The position numbers and the translations under genes are program-made. Below, in pieces: positions 1 to 6,890 of a DNA stretch of 8,193 bases (positions within the stretch are counted from its first letter, which is position 1; every line of letters begins with the position of its first letter). Origin of the DNA: Paracoccaceae bacterium (GTDB taxonomy: Bacteria; Pseudomonadota; Alphaproteobacteria; Rhodobacterales; Rhodobacteraceae); assembly GCA_003565055.1 (NCBI GenBank), contig PXDM01000156.1:1-8193 (forward strand), read 5' to 3'. A model generated the notes under the pieces. The model was not told the DNA's origin. It did no database searches and saw only the letters and a list, made by a program, of their open reading frames with translations.

Positions 1-1064
1 GCATGGTGCATGAACCGGTCGGCGTGGTGCTGGCCTATCTGGCGTGGAATTTCCCGCTTCTCAACCTCGCCTTCAAGATCGGCCCGGCGATGGCGGCGGG
101 GTGTCCCATCATCATCCGCCCCTCCGAGGCGACGCCGGTTTCCGCCTATGCCGTCGGGATGCTGTGCGCGCGGATCGGGCTGCCGCGCGGGGGGGTGCAG
201 ATCCTGTGCACCGATGGCTATGACGTGGCCGATCACCTCACGGCCTCGACCATCCCGCAGATGGTGACCCTGATCGGATCGACACGCACGGGCCAGCATA
301 TCATGCGCACCGGCGCGACCTCGATCAAACGCTACTCGATGGAGCTTGGCGGCAACGCGCCGGTGCTGGTCTTCGAGGATGCCGATCTGGATCTGGCGGC
401 CGATATCGTGACGGGCGTGAAGTTCTCCAATGCCGGTCAAATCTGCGTCGCGCCGAACCGGGTCTTTGTGGCGGATGCCGTCCATGCCGCGTTTTGCGAC
501 AAGCTGCGCGCCCGGGCGCACGCGGCCGAAGTCGGCTTCGACCGGACGCGCGACATCACCACGGGTCCTGTCATCGACGCGCGCGCCTGGACCCGGATCA
601 GGGGGCTGATCGACGCGGCCGTGGCCGAAGGGGCCACGCTGCTTGCGGGCGGCGACCGGCCACCGCATCTGAACAAGGGGCATTTCATCGCGCCGACCGT
701 GCTTGATGGCGTGCGCGAAACCATGGAGGTTTACCAGGAGGAAACCTTCGGCCCCATCGTCAGCGTGATCCCCTTCGCCGACGAGTGCCGCCTGATCGAC
801 ATGGCCAATGATTGCGGCGAGGGCGGGCTGACCGCCTATGTCTTTACCCGCGACCTTGCGCGGGCCGAGGCCTGCGCCGCCCGGCTGCGCTACGGTGAGG
901 TGCAGATCAACGGGGTGAAATACGACATCGACCTGCCGCATGGCGGGATCGGCGACTCGGGGATCGGGCATGATTGCTCGGCCCTGGCCTTGCAGGATTA
1001 CCTGGTGCTCAAGCGGATCACGCGGGCGCTGGATCACAGCGGCGGCGGAGACATTCCAGGATGA
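1..1064 (+). CDS. Aldehyde dehydrogenase (NAD(P)-dependent), N-terminus missing at window edge
   Basis: This gene encodes a soluble aldehyde dehydrogenase that oxidises an aldehyde to a carboxylic acid with NAD(P)+. The frame is open from the left edge. The visible 353 residues begin at the strand preceding the WNFP motif, so roughly 130 residues of a usual 480-residue enzyme lie outside the window; the ATG at 3 is internal. Counting from that Met, one sees AWNFP (14-18), the nucleotide-loop motif GSTRTG (92-97), catalytic Glu114 in MELGG, catalytic Cys148 in GQIC, and EETFGP (246-251). The position usually held by the cofactor-contacting Lys of the KPSE motif is Arg39 here (RPSE). The stop overlaps the next start as ATGA. 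In this operon it may oxidise an aldose, anhydro-sugar or ketoglutarate semialdehyde. The family is certain; the substrate is not shown by sequence. Confidence 0.93.
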   Translation, partial: MVHEPVGVVLAYLAWNFPLLNLAFKIGPAMAAGCPIIIRPSEATPVSAYAVGMLCARIGLPRGGVQILCTDGYDVADHLTASTIPQMVTLIGSTRTGQHIMRTGATSIKRYSMELGGNAPVLVFEDADLDLAADIVTGVKFSNAGQICVAPNRVFVADAVHAAFCDKLRARAHAAEVGFDRTRDITTGPVIDARAWTRIRGLIDAAVAEGATLLAGGDRPPHLNKGHFIAPTVLDGVRETMEVYQEETFGPIVSVIPFADECRLIDMANDCGEGGLTAYVFTRDLARAEACAARLRYGEVQINGVKYDIDLPHGGIGDSGIGHDCSALALQDYLVLKRITRALDHSGGGDIPG

Positions 1065-2230
1065 AGATAACACGGATCACCAGTCATGTTCTGCAATATG
1101 ACCTGCCCGAAGAGCTTGGATACTCGCAGCAATACTACGCCCGGCGCACCGCCCATCTGGTCGAGGTCGAAACCGATGAGGGTGTGACCGGATGGGGCGA
1201 ATGCTTTGGCCCCGGCAATATCGCCATCGCCAACAAGACGATCGTCGAAAAAGTCATCCAGCCGATGATCCGCGGTGACAGTGCACTGGATCGCGACGTG
1301 ATCTGGCACAAGGTCTACAACCTGCTACGCGACCATGGGCAGAAGGGAATGCCGCTGCAGGCGCTCTCGGGGGTGGATATCGCGCTGTGGGATATTGCGG
1401 GCAAGGTCGCCGGGATGCCCTTGCACCAGCTGATCGGCGGCGCGCATCGCGATGCGGTCGCGGCCTATGGCTACGGCATGATGCTGAAACGCGAGAGCGT
1501 GGAAGATCACATTGCCCGCTTCCGGGACGAGGCGGCCGAGATCATCGGGATGGGGTTTCGTGCCACCAAGATGAAGGTCGGATTGGGGCCTGCCGCCGAT
1601 ATCCGCCTATGCGCGGCTGTGGCCGAGGGGGTCGGGGATCGCGGCCAGTTCATGGTCGATGCCAACCATTGCTACACTACTTCCGACGCCTTCTTTGTCG
1701 GACGTGCCCTAGAGGAAATGGGGGCCTATTGGTTCGAGGAACCAGTTGCGCCTGAAGATCTCGATGGATACCGGGAATTGCGCAAGGGCCTCAACGTTAA
1801 CATTTCGGGGGGTGAAGCTGAGTTTAACCGCTGGGGTTGGCGGTCAATCCTTGAGAACCGGGGGCTCGACATCGCGCAACCAGAAGTCTGTGCGCTGGGA
1901 GGGGTGAGCGAGTACCTGCGGGTTCTTGCATTGTGTCACACACATTTCACACCCGTCATCAACCACGTCTGGGGATCGGCAATTGCCGTGGCCACGAACC
2001 TGCAATTACTAGCGGCGATGCCAGCGATACCCGGTGGGCTGACTCCATGGGAGCCGATGCTCGAATTCGATACCACCCATAACGCCTTTCGTGACAAATT
2101 GCTTACCAAACCTCTGGATATTCAGAGCCAGGTAGCCCGCAACGGGGGGTTGGTTTCGATCCCTCAAGGCCCCGGTATTGGGGTCGACCCGGACCGAGAC
2201 TTTATCCGGGCCCATGAGCTCGACCTGTGA
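1061..2230 (+). CDS. Enolase-superfamily sugar-acid dehydratase/cycloisomerase (mandelate racemase subgroup, Gci-like)
   Basis: A 389-residue cytoplasmic enzyme of the mandelate racemase/muconate lactonizing group, which abstracts the proton alpha to a carboxylate using Mg2+. The start at 1061 overlaps the preceding stop, with GGAG at 1047-1050. An N-terminal capping domain (about 1-125) precedes the barrel. Visible active-site residues are the KMK motif (Lys170, Lys172), metal ligands Asp200 (MVDANH), Glu226 (WFEEP) and Glu252 (GGE), and His302 (NHVWG). The position that normally carries the Asp of the His-Asp dyad is Glu275 (QPEV). The overall pattern, including RRTAHLVE, LRDHGQKG, HVWG and EPMLEFDTTHN, resembles the Agrobacterium D-galactarolactone cycloisomerase more than E. 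coli DgoD. The kinase and aldolase downstream instead suggest a galactonate-like dehydratase. The superfamily is sure; the substrate is open. Codon use changes near position 1670. Confidence 0.9.
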   Translation: MKITRITSHVLQYDLPEELGYSQQYYARRTAHLVEVETDEGVTGWGECFGPGNIAIANKTIVEKVIQPMIRGDSALDRDVIWHKVYNLLRDHGQKGMPLQALSGVDIALWDIAGKVAGMPLHQLIGGAHRDAVAAYGYGMMLKRESVEDHIARFRDEAAEIIGMGFRATKMKVGLGPAADIRLCAAVAEGVGDRGQFMVDANHCYTTSDAFFVGRALEEMGAYWFEEPVAPEDLDGYRELRKGLNVNISGGEAEFNRWGWRSILENRGLDIAQPEVCALGGVSEYLRVLALCHTHFTPVINHVWGSAIAVATNLQLLAAMPAIPGGLTPWEPMLEFDTTHNAFRDKLLTKPLDIQSQVARNGGLVSIPQGPGIGVDPDRDFIRAHELDL

Positions 2231-2261
2231 GCTCAAACAAACCGTATCCAACAGTTCTAGT

Positions 2262-2267
2262 GGAGGA
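2262..2267 (+). promoter_or_regulatory. Ribosome binding site fixing the TRAP binding-protein start
   Basis: GGAGGA lies four bases before the ATG at 2272. It decides the start against the in-frame GTG at 2227, which overlaps the previous stop. The ATG start places a signal peptide exactly at the N-terminus; the GTG would add 15 polar residues in front of it. Confidence 0.85.
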
Positions 2268-2271
2268 CATC

Positions 2272-3261
2272 ATGCTAAGCACCAAATTCATCGTCGCTGC
2301 CTCAGTAATATCAGGCATCGTCTTCGCAGGAGGCCTCGCGGCACAGGAGGTTTCGCTTCGTATCGCAGTGGTAACACCGACGGATCATCCGCATAGTGTT
2401 TCCGCGCGCGAATTCGCTCGTCTAATCAACGAGATGTCGAACGGCGAGGTGGCGGTAAGTGTTTCTGACAACGCAGCGCTCGGGTCAAATCCTGAACTCC
2501 TCGCCTCTGTGCAGGCCGGGATTATTGATTTCACCATCTCCACTCCCGGTGTCATGGCAGAATATTCGCCCATCACCGGCATTCTCGAACTGCCCTATAT
2601 CTTTGCTAGCATGGATCACATGATGGCTGTGACGCGCGGCGAGATTGGCGCGCAAATTGCGGAGACCTATGAAGACGATACCGGGGTTACTATTTTGGGC
2701 TATATGGGCGGCGCGCAGCGCAACATGATAACAACCGCCGCCACGATCAATTCTATCGAAGACCTTGAAGGTCTGCGCATGCGCACATGGGAATGGGATG
2801 TCATGCTTAACTGGTGGGACAGCCTGGGCGCCCTCGGGGCGGTTGTTTCCTTCCCGGAGACTTATACAGCTTTGCAAACCGGTGTGGTTGATGGCGCAGA
2901 GAACGAGTTTTCGACCTTCACTACCGCTCGCTGGGCTGAAGTTGCGAAAAACGTCTCTCTCACCCAGCATTCGATCACTGTACGTCCTCTCGTGGGCAAT
3001 GCAGCTTCGCTAGCAAGGTTGAGCGATGAGCATCGTGCCATTGTGGTAGAGGCCGCTGCGCAAGCAGCAGATTTCGACGTGGATTTGGAACAGCAACTCG
3101 ACGAAGAGAACATGGCCCTGCTCGAGAACGACTACCGCGTCGTCTTCACTGAGCCTGATCGCTCTGCGATGATCGAGGCATCAGCTGCCATCATCGAGAA
3201 GTTCGCAGCCGATGAGGGACTTGAAGACCTCGCCGCTGCGATTGCAGACGCTGCGGATTGA
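2272..3261 (+). CDS. dctP: TRAP transporter substrate-binding protein (DctP family)
   Basis: Periplasmic solute receptor of a tripartite ATP-independent transporter; it captures an organic or sugar acid and delivers it to the DctQM permease. It has 329 residues, the usual family length. Residues 1-24 form a Sec signal peptide (Lys5, hydrophobic core 6-22, likely cleavage after LAA at 24). The mature protein shows typical DctP features: an N-terminal LRIAVVTPTDHPH strand, GLRMR around 167-171 with Arg171 at the conserved carboxylate-clamp position, and ETYTALQTGVVDGAENEF (196-213). The carboxylate-binding Arg fits a sugar acid, as expected from the catabolic genes around it; the exact ligand cannot be read from sequence. 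It lies 41 bases after the enolase-family gene and 60 bases before dctQ, the gap containing a hairpin. Confidence 0.95.
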   Translation: MLSTKFIVAASVISGIVFAGGLAAQEVSLRIAVVTPTDHPHSVSAREFARLINEMSNGEVAVSVSDNAALGSNPELLASVQAGIIDFTISTPGVMAEYSPITGILELPYIFASMDHMMAVTRGEIGAQIAETYEDDTGVTILGYMGGAQRNMITTAATINSIEDLEGLRMRTWEWDVMLNWWDSLGALGAVVSFPETYTALQTGVVDGAENEFSTFTTARWAEVAKNVSLTQHSITVRPLVGNAASLARLSDEHRAIVVEAAAQAADFDVDLEQQLDEENMALLENDYRVVFTEPDRSAMIEASAAIIEKFAADEGLEDLAAAIADAAD

Positions 3262-3269
3262 CACCCGAC

Positions 3270-3298
3270 TGCTCCCGGAGCGCTTGCCTTCGGGAGTG
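3270..3298 (+). promoter_or_regulatory. Intercistronic hairpin between binding-protein and small-permease genes
   Basis: CTCCCGGAG (3272-3280) pairs with CTTCGGGAG (3288-3296) to give nine base pairs including one G-U, with a seven-base loop; two further G-U pairs are possible at the base. No run of T follows, so it does not look like an intrinsic terminator. Its place nine bases after the dctP stop suggests an mRNA-stabilising or partial-attenuation element that keeps binding-protein expression above that of the permeases. That role is inferred. Confidence 0.6.
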
Positions 3299-3321
3299 AC
3301 CATATTCCACAGGAGACCAAA

Positions 3322-3798
3322 ATGTCCCGCTTCTCGGACCTTCTGGAACATGCGTTGAAAACAATCGTAGGAATTCTGTGCATCGTTCTATTGCTGTGTC
3401 TCTTTATCGAGGTGCTGAATCGTTACGTCTTTTTCATTTCATGGCCGATTATTCAGTACATCATTCCCTTTTGCTTCCTGTGGATGTGCATGATCGGATC
3501 CGCTATCGCGGTTAGGCGCGGACAGCATTTTGAAGTCGATGTCCTCGCCCAAATTTTGCCTAAACGTCCGCGCGCGATCCATCGCCTGCTGATGCTGCTA
3601 GCGGTCATTCTGGGCGCGGGGATTATCGTCGCTGCATCAATGCCATTTATTGAAATGGGGTTACGTCGGCGCAATCCCTCAACGGGCATTTCTATGATCT
3701 ATATCTACCCCTCGTTGATGGTTGGCGGCATCCTGATGATACTTCTCGCCTTGGAGCAATTGCTCCTTGGCCGGGTCGAGGACCGTGACATAAAATGA
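3322..3798 (+). CDS. dctQ: TRAP transporter small permease (DctQ family)
   Basis: Small integral membrane subunit that partners the large permease in the inner membrane. It has 158 residues with four predicted membrane segments at about 14-32, 42-64, 88-108 and 125-148. The family's NRYVF motif follows the first segment (33-37), and a charged loop RRGQHFEVD (65-73) follows the second, as in other DctQ proteins. AGGAG at 3311-3315 sits six bases before the ATG. The stop overlaps the dctM start by ATGA, so the two are probably translationally coupled. The protein is intact and ordinary for its family; its base composition is lower in GC than the dgoK-dgoA side of the operon. Confidence 0.93.
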   Translation: MSRFSDLLEHALKTIVGILCIVLLLCLFIEVLNRYVFFISWPIIQYIIPFCFLWMCMIGSAIAVRRGQHFEVDVLAQILPKRPRAIHRLLMLLAVILGAGIIVAASMPFIEMGLRRRNPSTGISMIYIYPSLMVGGILMILLALEQLLLGRVEDRDIK

Positions 3799-5108
3799 CC
3801 CAGGAATTCGCACTTCTTCTCTTGTTCGGGGGCTTCATCTTCTTGTTCAGTGTCGGTGTGCCTTTGGCAATCTCACTATTGCTGGCATCGTTTGCCGTCA
3901 TCTGGATGGATCCCCGGCTTGATCTCATCATTGTACCGCTGCGGCTTTACTCTGGTATCGATAATTTTTTATTACTTGCAATTCCGGGGTTTATGTTTGC
4001 AGCCTTGATGATGAACCGCATTGGTATCACCGATGATATCGTTCGGTTCTCGGATCTGATTGTTGGACGGATCAAGGGTGGTCTGGCTCATATAAACGTG
4101 GTCTCATCAATGCTAATGGGGGGCGTGTCGGGCTCCTCGACGGCGGATGTCGCCGGGATCGGGGCGATCATGATCCCGGTGATGAATAGAAAAGGTTATT
4201 CACGCGGGTTCTCGGCCGCGTTGACTGCTGCGTCATCTTCTATCGGATCTATCATTCCGCCATCGATACTGATGGTGATCTATGGTGCGTCCGCCAATGT
4301 TTCCATAGGAGCGCTCTTCGTCGCAGGTTATCTCCCCGGCATATTGGTCGGCCTTCAACAAATCGTTATCGCGTGGTGGTACGCGCACAAATTCGGCATC
4401 GACGCAGGAACTCCAGATCGTTTCGTTTTCTGGGAAAAGGTAAGGATCATTCTACGTGGCCTCATCCCGCTTTCAGTGATCGTGGTCATTATCGGTGGTA
4501 TCTTGGCCGGCATTATGACAGCTACGGAATCTGCCGCGGTTGCGAGTGTTTACGTCGTGCTTGTCGGCATCGTCGTCTACCGAAAGGTTACCTTCGCTCT
4601 GATCCTTGATGTGGCCATCGAGACAGCCTTGCTGACAGCAGTCGTCATGTTCTGCGTCGCCACGGCAACGCTGTTTGGCTGGCTCATGTCGTTCTATGGT
4701 ATTCTTGAAGTCGCCGGAGATTTGTTCGAGTTCTACGGGTCTGGCCCCATTGTCTTCCTGACCTTTGCGACTCTGCTATTCCTGTTTCTGGGCACTTTCA
4801 TGGACCCGGCGCCAGCGATGCTGATTTTCGTACCGGTTCTGGCCACAGTTGCCAATTCTACTGGCGTGGATCCTTTACAACTCGGCATTTTGACCATCAT
4901 GGCACTTGCGATTGGGAAGATAACACCACCTTACGGCATCAGCCTGCTCTTGGCATGCACAATCGCAGGGATTCCACTGTCCAAGGGCCTCGCATGGGCC
5001 GTGGTGTACTTCGGAGCATTCTGTCTTCTGCTTCTTGCTGTAATATTGGTGCCACAAATTACGCTCTGGCTACCACAGGTCCTGGTCCCAGAACTGGTAG
5101 GACGTTGA
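3795..5108 (+). CDS. dctM: TRAP transporter large permease (DctM family)
   Basis: Large inner-membrane subunit that carries the transport path, usually a Na+-coupled symport of the ligand handed over by the binding protein. Its 437 residues match the usual 425-440. The protein is hydrophobic throughout, with about a dozen membrane stretches in two related halves. Family signatures are GGVSGSSTADVAGIG (109-123) and GSIIPPS (151-157) in the first half, and MTATESAAVA (241-250), GTFMDPAPA (333-341) and ITPPYG (376-381) in the second. The start shares ATGA with the dctQ stop. Third positions are often A or T (for example around 3961-4020), unlike the dgoK and dgoA genes that follow after a 3-base gap. 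It is complete, with no visible damage. Confidence 0.95.
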   Translation: MTQEFALLLLFGGFIFLFSVGVPLAISLLLASFAVIWMDPRLDLIIVPLRLYSGIDNFLLLAIPGFMFAALMMNRIGITDDIVRFSDLIVGRIKGGLAHINVVSSMLMGGVSGSSTADVAGIGAIMIPVMNRKGYSRGFSAALTAASSSIGSIIPPSILMVIYGASANVSIGALFVAGYLPGILVGLQQIVIAWWYAHKFGIDAGTPDRFVFWEKVRIILRGLIPLSVIVVIIGGILAGIMTATESAAVASVYVVLVGIVVYRKVTFALILDVAIETALLTAVVMFCVATATLFGWLMSFYGILEVAGDLFEFYGSGPIVFLTFATLLFLFLGTFMDPAPAMLIFVPVLATVANSTGVDPLQLGILTIMALAIGKITPPYGISLLLACTIAGIPLSKGLAWAVVYFGAFCLLLLAVILVPQITLWLPQVLVPELVGR

Positions 5109-5111
5109 GCC

Positions 5112-6023
5112 ATGCGCGATGCAGAGATAATCGCAGCGGATTGGGGTACCTCGCATCTGCGGGTCTGGGGGCTGAAGGGCGACACAGTAGTTCACGAGGC
5201 CGCGTCCGATCAGGGCATGGGCCAGCTGTCCCGCGACGGATTCGAGCCCACGCTGCTGGCGCTGATCGCCGACTGGTTGCCCGAGGGGCAGGTCACGCCC
5301 GTGATCATCTGCGGCATGGCGGGCAGCCGTCAGGGCTGGGTCGAGGCGCCCTATCGGGCGGTCCCCTGCCTGCCGCTGGGCGGGCTGCTCGCACAGGCCC
5401 CCTGCCGCGATTTGCGGCTGGCAGTTCATATCGTGCAGGGGTTGCAACAGGCCAAGCCGGCGGATGTGATCCGGGGCGAGGAAACGCAGGTCGCGGGGTT
5501 TCTGGCGCAGAACCCCGGCTGGGATGGGGTGATCTGCCTGCCCGGCACGCATAGCAAATGGGTGCATGTCAGCGCGGGCGAAGTCGTGAGCTTCCAGACC
5601 TTTCTGACCGGCGAGATGTTCGCGCTGCTTTCGGAGCAGTCAGTCCTGCGCCATTCCGTTGCGGGCTGGACGGAGGATGGTTTCGCCGAGGGTGTGGCGC
5701 AAGGCATGGAGCGGCCCGAGCGGCTGATGGCACGGCTGTTTGGCCTGCGCGCCGAGGCGCTGCTGGACGGGCTCGCGGCTGATATGGCGCGTGCGCGGCT
5801 GTCGGGGCTCTTGATCGGGGCGGAACTGGCGGCGGCGAAACCCTATTGGCTGGGCCAGCGCGTCGCCGTGATCGGGGCTGCGCCACTGGCGCAACACTAC
5901 GCGCAGGCGCTCGGCACGCTCTCGGCGCCGGTCAGCACGCATGACGCCATCGCCATGACCCTTGCCGGGCTCGCCGCCGCCCGCACCCTTCTGCCGCCCG
6001 AGGAGCCGCCATGCGTGAACTGA
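5112..6023 (+). CDS. dgoK: 2-dehydro-3-deoxygalactonokinase
   Basis: Cytoplasmic sugar-acid kinase that phosphorylates 2-keto-3-deoxygalactonate at O-6 with ATP, the second-last step of the DeLey-Doudoroff galactonate pathway. It has 303 residues, close to the roughly 290 of the family. Recognisable DgoK motifs are ADWGTSHLRVW (9-19), which is the N-terminal phosphate-binding region, CGMAGSRQGW (67-76), IRGEETQVAGF (120-130), LPGTHSKW (143-150) and TGEMFALLSEQ (166-176). The start lies three bases after the dctM stop. The last 13 bases overlap the dgoA start, whose ribosome binding site is inside this gene, which implies coupled translation. Composition returns to high GC within the first 100 bases or so. 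The specificity could also cover epimeric 2-keto-3-deoxy acids. Confidence 0.93.
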   Translation: MRDAEIIAADWGTSHLRVWGLKGDTVVHEAASDQGMGQLSRDGFEPTLLALIADWLPEGQVTPVIICGMAGSRQGWVEAPYRAVPCLPLGGLLAQAPCRDLRLAVHIVQGLQQAKPADVIRGEETQVAGFLAQNPGWDGVICLPGTHSKWVHVSAGEVVSFQTFLTGEMFALLSEQSVLRHSVAGWTEDGFAEGVAQGMERPERLMARLFGLRAEALLDGLAADMARARLSGLLIGAELAAAKPYWLGQRVAVIGAAPLAQHYAQALGTLSAPVSTHDAIAMTLAGLAAARTLLPPEEPPCVN

Positions 6024-6610
6024 TCGCCATCCTGCGCGGGATCACACCCCCTGACGCAGTGCCCATCACTCGCGCGCTGATCGCCGCCGGGATCACCAGG
6101 ATCGAAGTGCCGCTCAACTCGCCCAAGCCCCTCGATAGCATTGCGGCGGTGGTCGCGGAGTGTGGCGACGCGGCCCAGATCGGCGCGGGCACCGTGCTCA
6201 AGGTCGAGCAGGTCGACGCGGTGGCCGCGACGGGTGCGCGCATGATTGTCTCGCCCAATTGCAACGCAGAGGTCATCCGCGCCACGCGCGCAGCTGGGCT
6301 CGCGAGCTACCCGGGCGTGTTCACTTCTACAGAAGCCTTTGCCGCCCTGCAAGCGGGCGCAACAGGGTTGAAGCTCTTCTCGGCCTTCAAGATGGGCGCG
6401 GATGGTCTGCAAGCGATGCGCGCAGTCTTGCCGGAGGGTTGCGCGGTTTATGCCGTGGGTGGTGTTGGGCCGGATGATTTTGCCCTCTGGCGCAGCGCCG
6501 GCGCGACCGGCGTGGGGTTGGGCACCGCGCTCTATGCGCCGGGCCTGTCAGCCGATGAGGTGAGCGCCCGCGCGCGCAGCATTGTCGCGGCGTGGGATGC
6601 CTGTGCATGA
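6011..6610 (+). CDS. dgoA: 2-dehydro-3-deoxy-6-phosphogalactonate aldolase
   Basis: Class I aldolase of the KDPG/KHG family that cleaves 2-keto-3-deoxy-6-phosphogalactonate to pyruvate and D-glyceraldehyde 3-phosphate. It has 199 residues, the normal size. The sequence closely follows E. coli DgoA: LIAILRGITP (4-13), catalytic Glu32 in IEVPLNSP, IGAGTVL (57-63), the Schiff-base Lys121 in GLKLF, and YAVGGV in the phosphate-binding part. One oddity is LKLFSAF where relatives usually have Pro after LKLF or LKFF. GAGGAG at 6000-6005 precedes the ATG by five bases. It overlaps dgoK by 13 bases, and its stop overlaps the ATG of the lactonase remnant. With dgoK it defines the end of the pathway. Confidence 0.95.
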   Translation: MRELIAILRGITPPDAVPITRALIAAGITRIEVPLNSPKPLDSIAAVVAECGDAAQIGAGTVLKVEQVDAVAATGARMIVSPNCNAEVIRATRAAGLASYPGVFTSTEAFAALQAGATGLKLFSAFKMGADGLQAMRAVLPEGCAVYAVGGVGPDDFALWRSAGATGVGLGTALYAPGLSADEVSARARSIVAAWDACA

Positions 6611-6702
6611 CACCGATCAGCCCTATCCGCTGTAAACTTGGCGAGGGCGCATTCTGGCATCCGTTGCGTGAGGAGTTCTTCTGGTTCGACATCACGGGCC
6701 GC
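6607..6702 (+). pseudogene. SMP-30/gluconolactonase-family sugar lactonase, first 32 codons only
   Basis: The ATG overlaps the dgoA stop (ATGA). The first 32 residues, including LGEGAFWHP and FFWFDITGR, are the typical opening blade and first metal-site strand (Glu in LGEG) of SMP-30/regucalcin-type sugar lactonases, which open aldonolactones to aldonic acids. The family is about 290 residues long, but similarity ends after ITGR near 6702. The frame then runs to a stop at 6931-6933 through sequence with no lactonase character, which is better read in another frame. The gene is therefore broken at the junction with the phage-like region. Its place after dgoK-dgoA fits a lactonase of the same pathway. 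The exact breakpoint is uncertain by a few bases. Confidence 0.8.
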
Positions 6703-6712
6703 TGGCCGCCCG

Positions 6713-6874
6713 ATGATCGCCGCGCTGGTAATCATCCGCGCGGGCGACATGCCGCGGCGGGGCTTTTTCGATCTCACGGTAGCGCTGGGCCGGTTTCCGG
6801 AGGATCCGGGGCAGCACCGCGCGGCGTGGCAGGCGGAGTGCGCTGCGGTCTTCAAAATGCTGGATGGTGCTTGA
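6713..6874 (+). pseudogene. Unrecognised C-terminal fragment at the phage junction
   Basis: A 53-residue reading frame with strongly coding-like, GC-rich third positions begins at the lactonase breakpoint and ends at a TGA at 6872-6874. It includes IIRAGDMPRRGFFDLTVAL and then an amphipathic stretch ending AAVFKMLDGA. The ATG at 6713 has no ribosome binding site, and upstream the frame only runs through the lactonase remnant out of phase. The simplest reading is that this is the tail of a longer gene whose front was lost when the junction formed. I do not recognise the family with certainty. It faces the next gene tail to tail with a 16-base gap. Confidence 0.5.
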
Positions 6875-6890
6875 CGCGGATCGGCTCAGA

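Noticed and set aside
974..1060. An N-terminal extension of the enolase-family protein
   Set aside because: The region overlaps the aldehyde dehydrogenase coding sequence in another frame, and the family starts at MKIT, which matches the ATG at 1061.
2227..2271. Upstream GTG start for the TRAP binding protein
   Set aside because: The ATG at 2272 has a strong ribosome binding site and places the signal peptide at the N-terminus; the extension is polar and would bury it.
3270..3298. Rho-independent terminator after dctP
   Set aside because: The stem is good but no T-run follows, and the permease genes directly downstream need read-through.
5897..6412. A 171-codon minus-strand frame over dgoK and dgoA
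   Set aside because: It is antisense to two confidently identified genes and has no domain or start signal.
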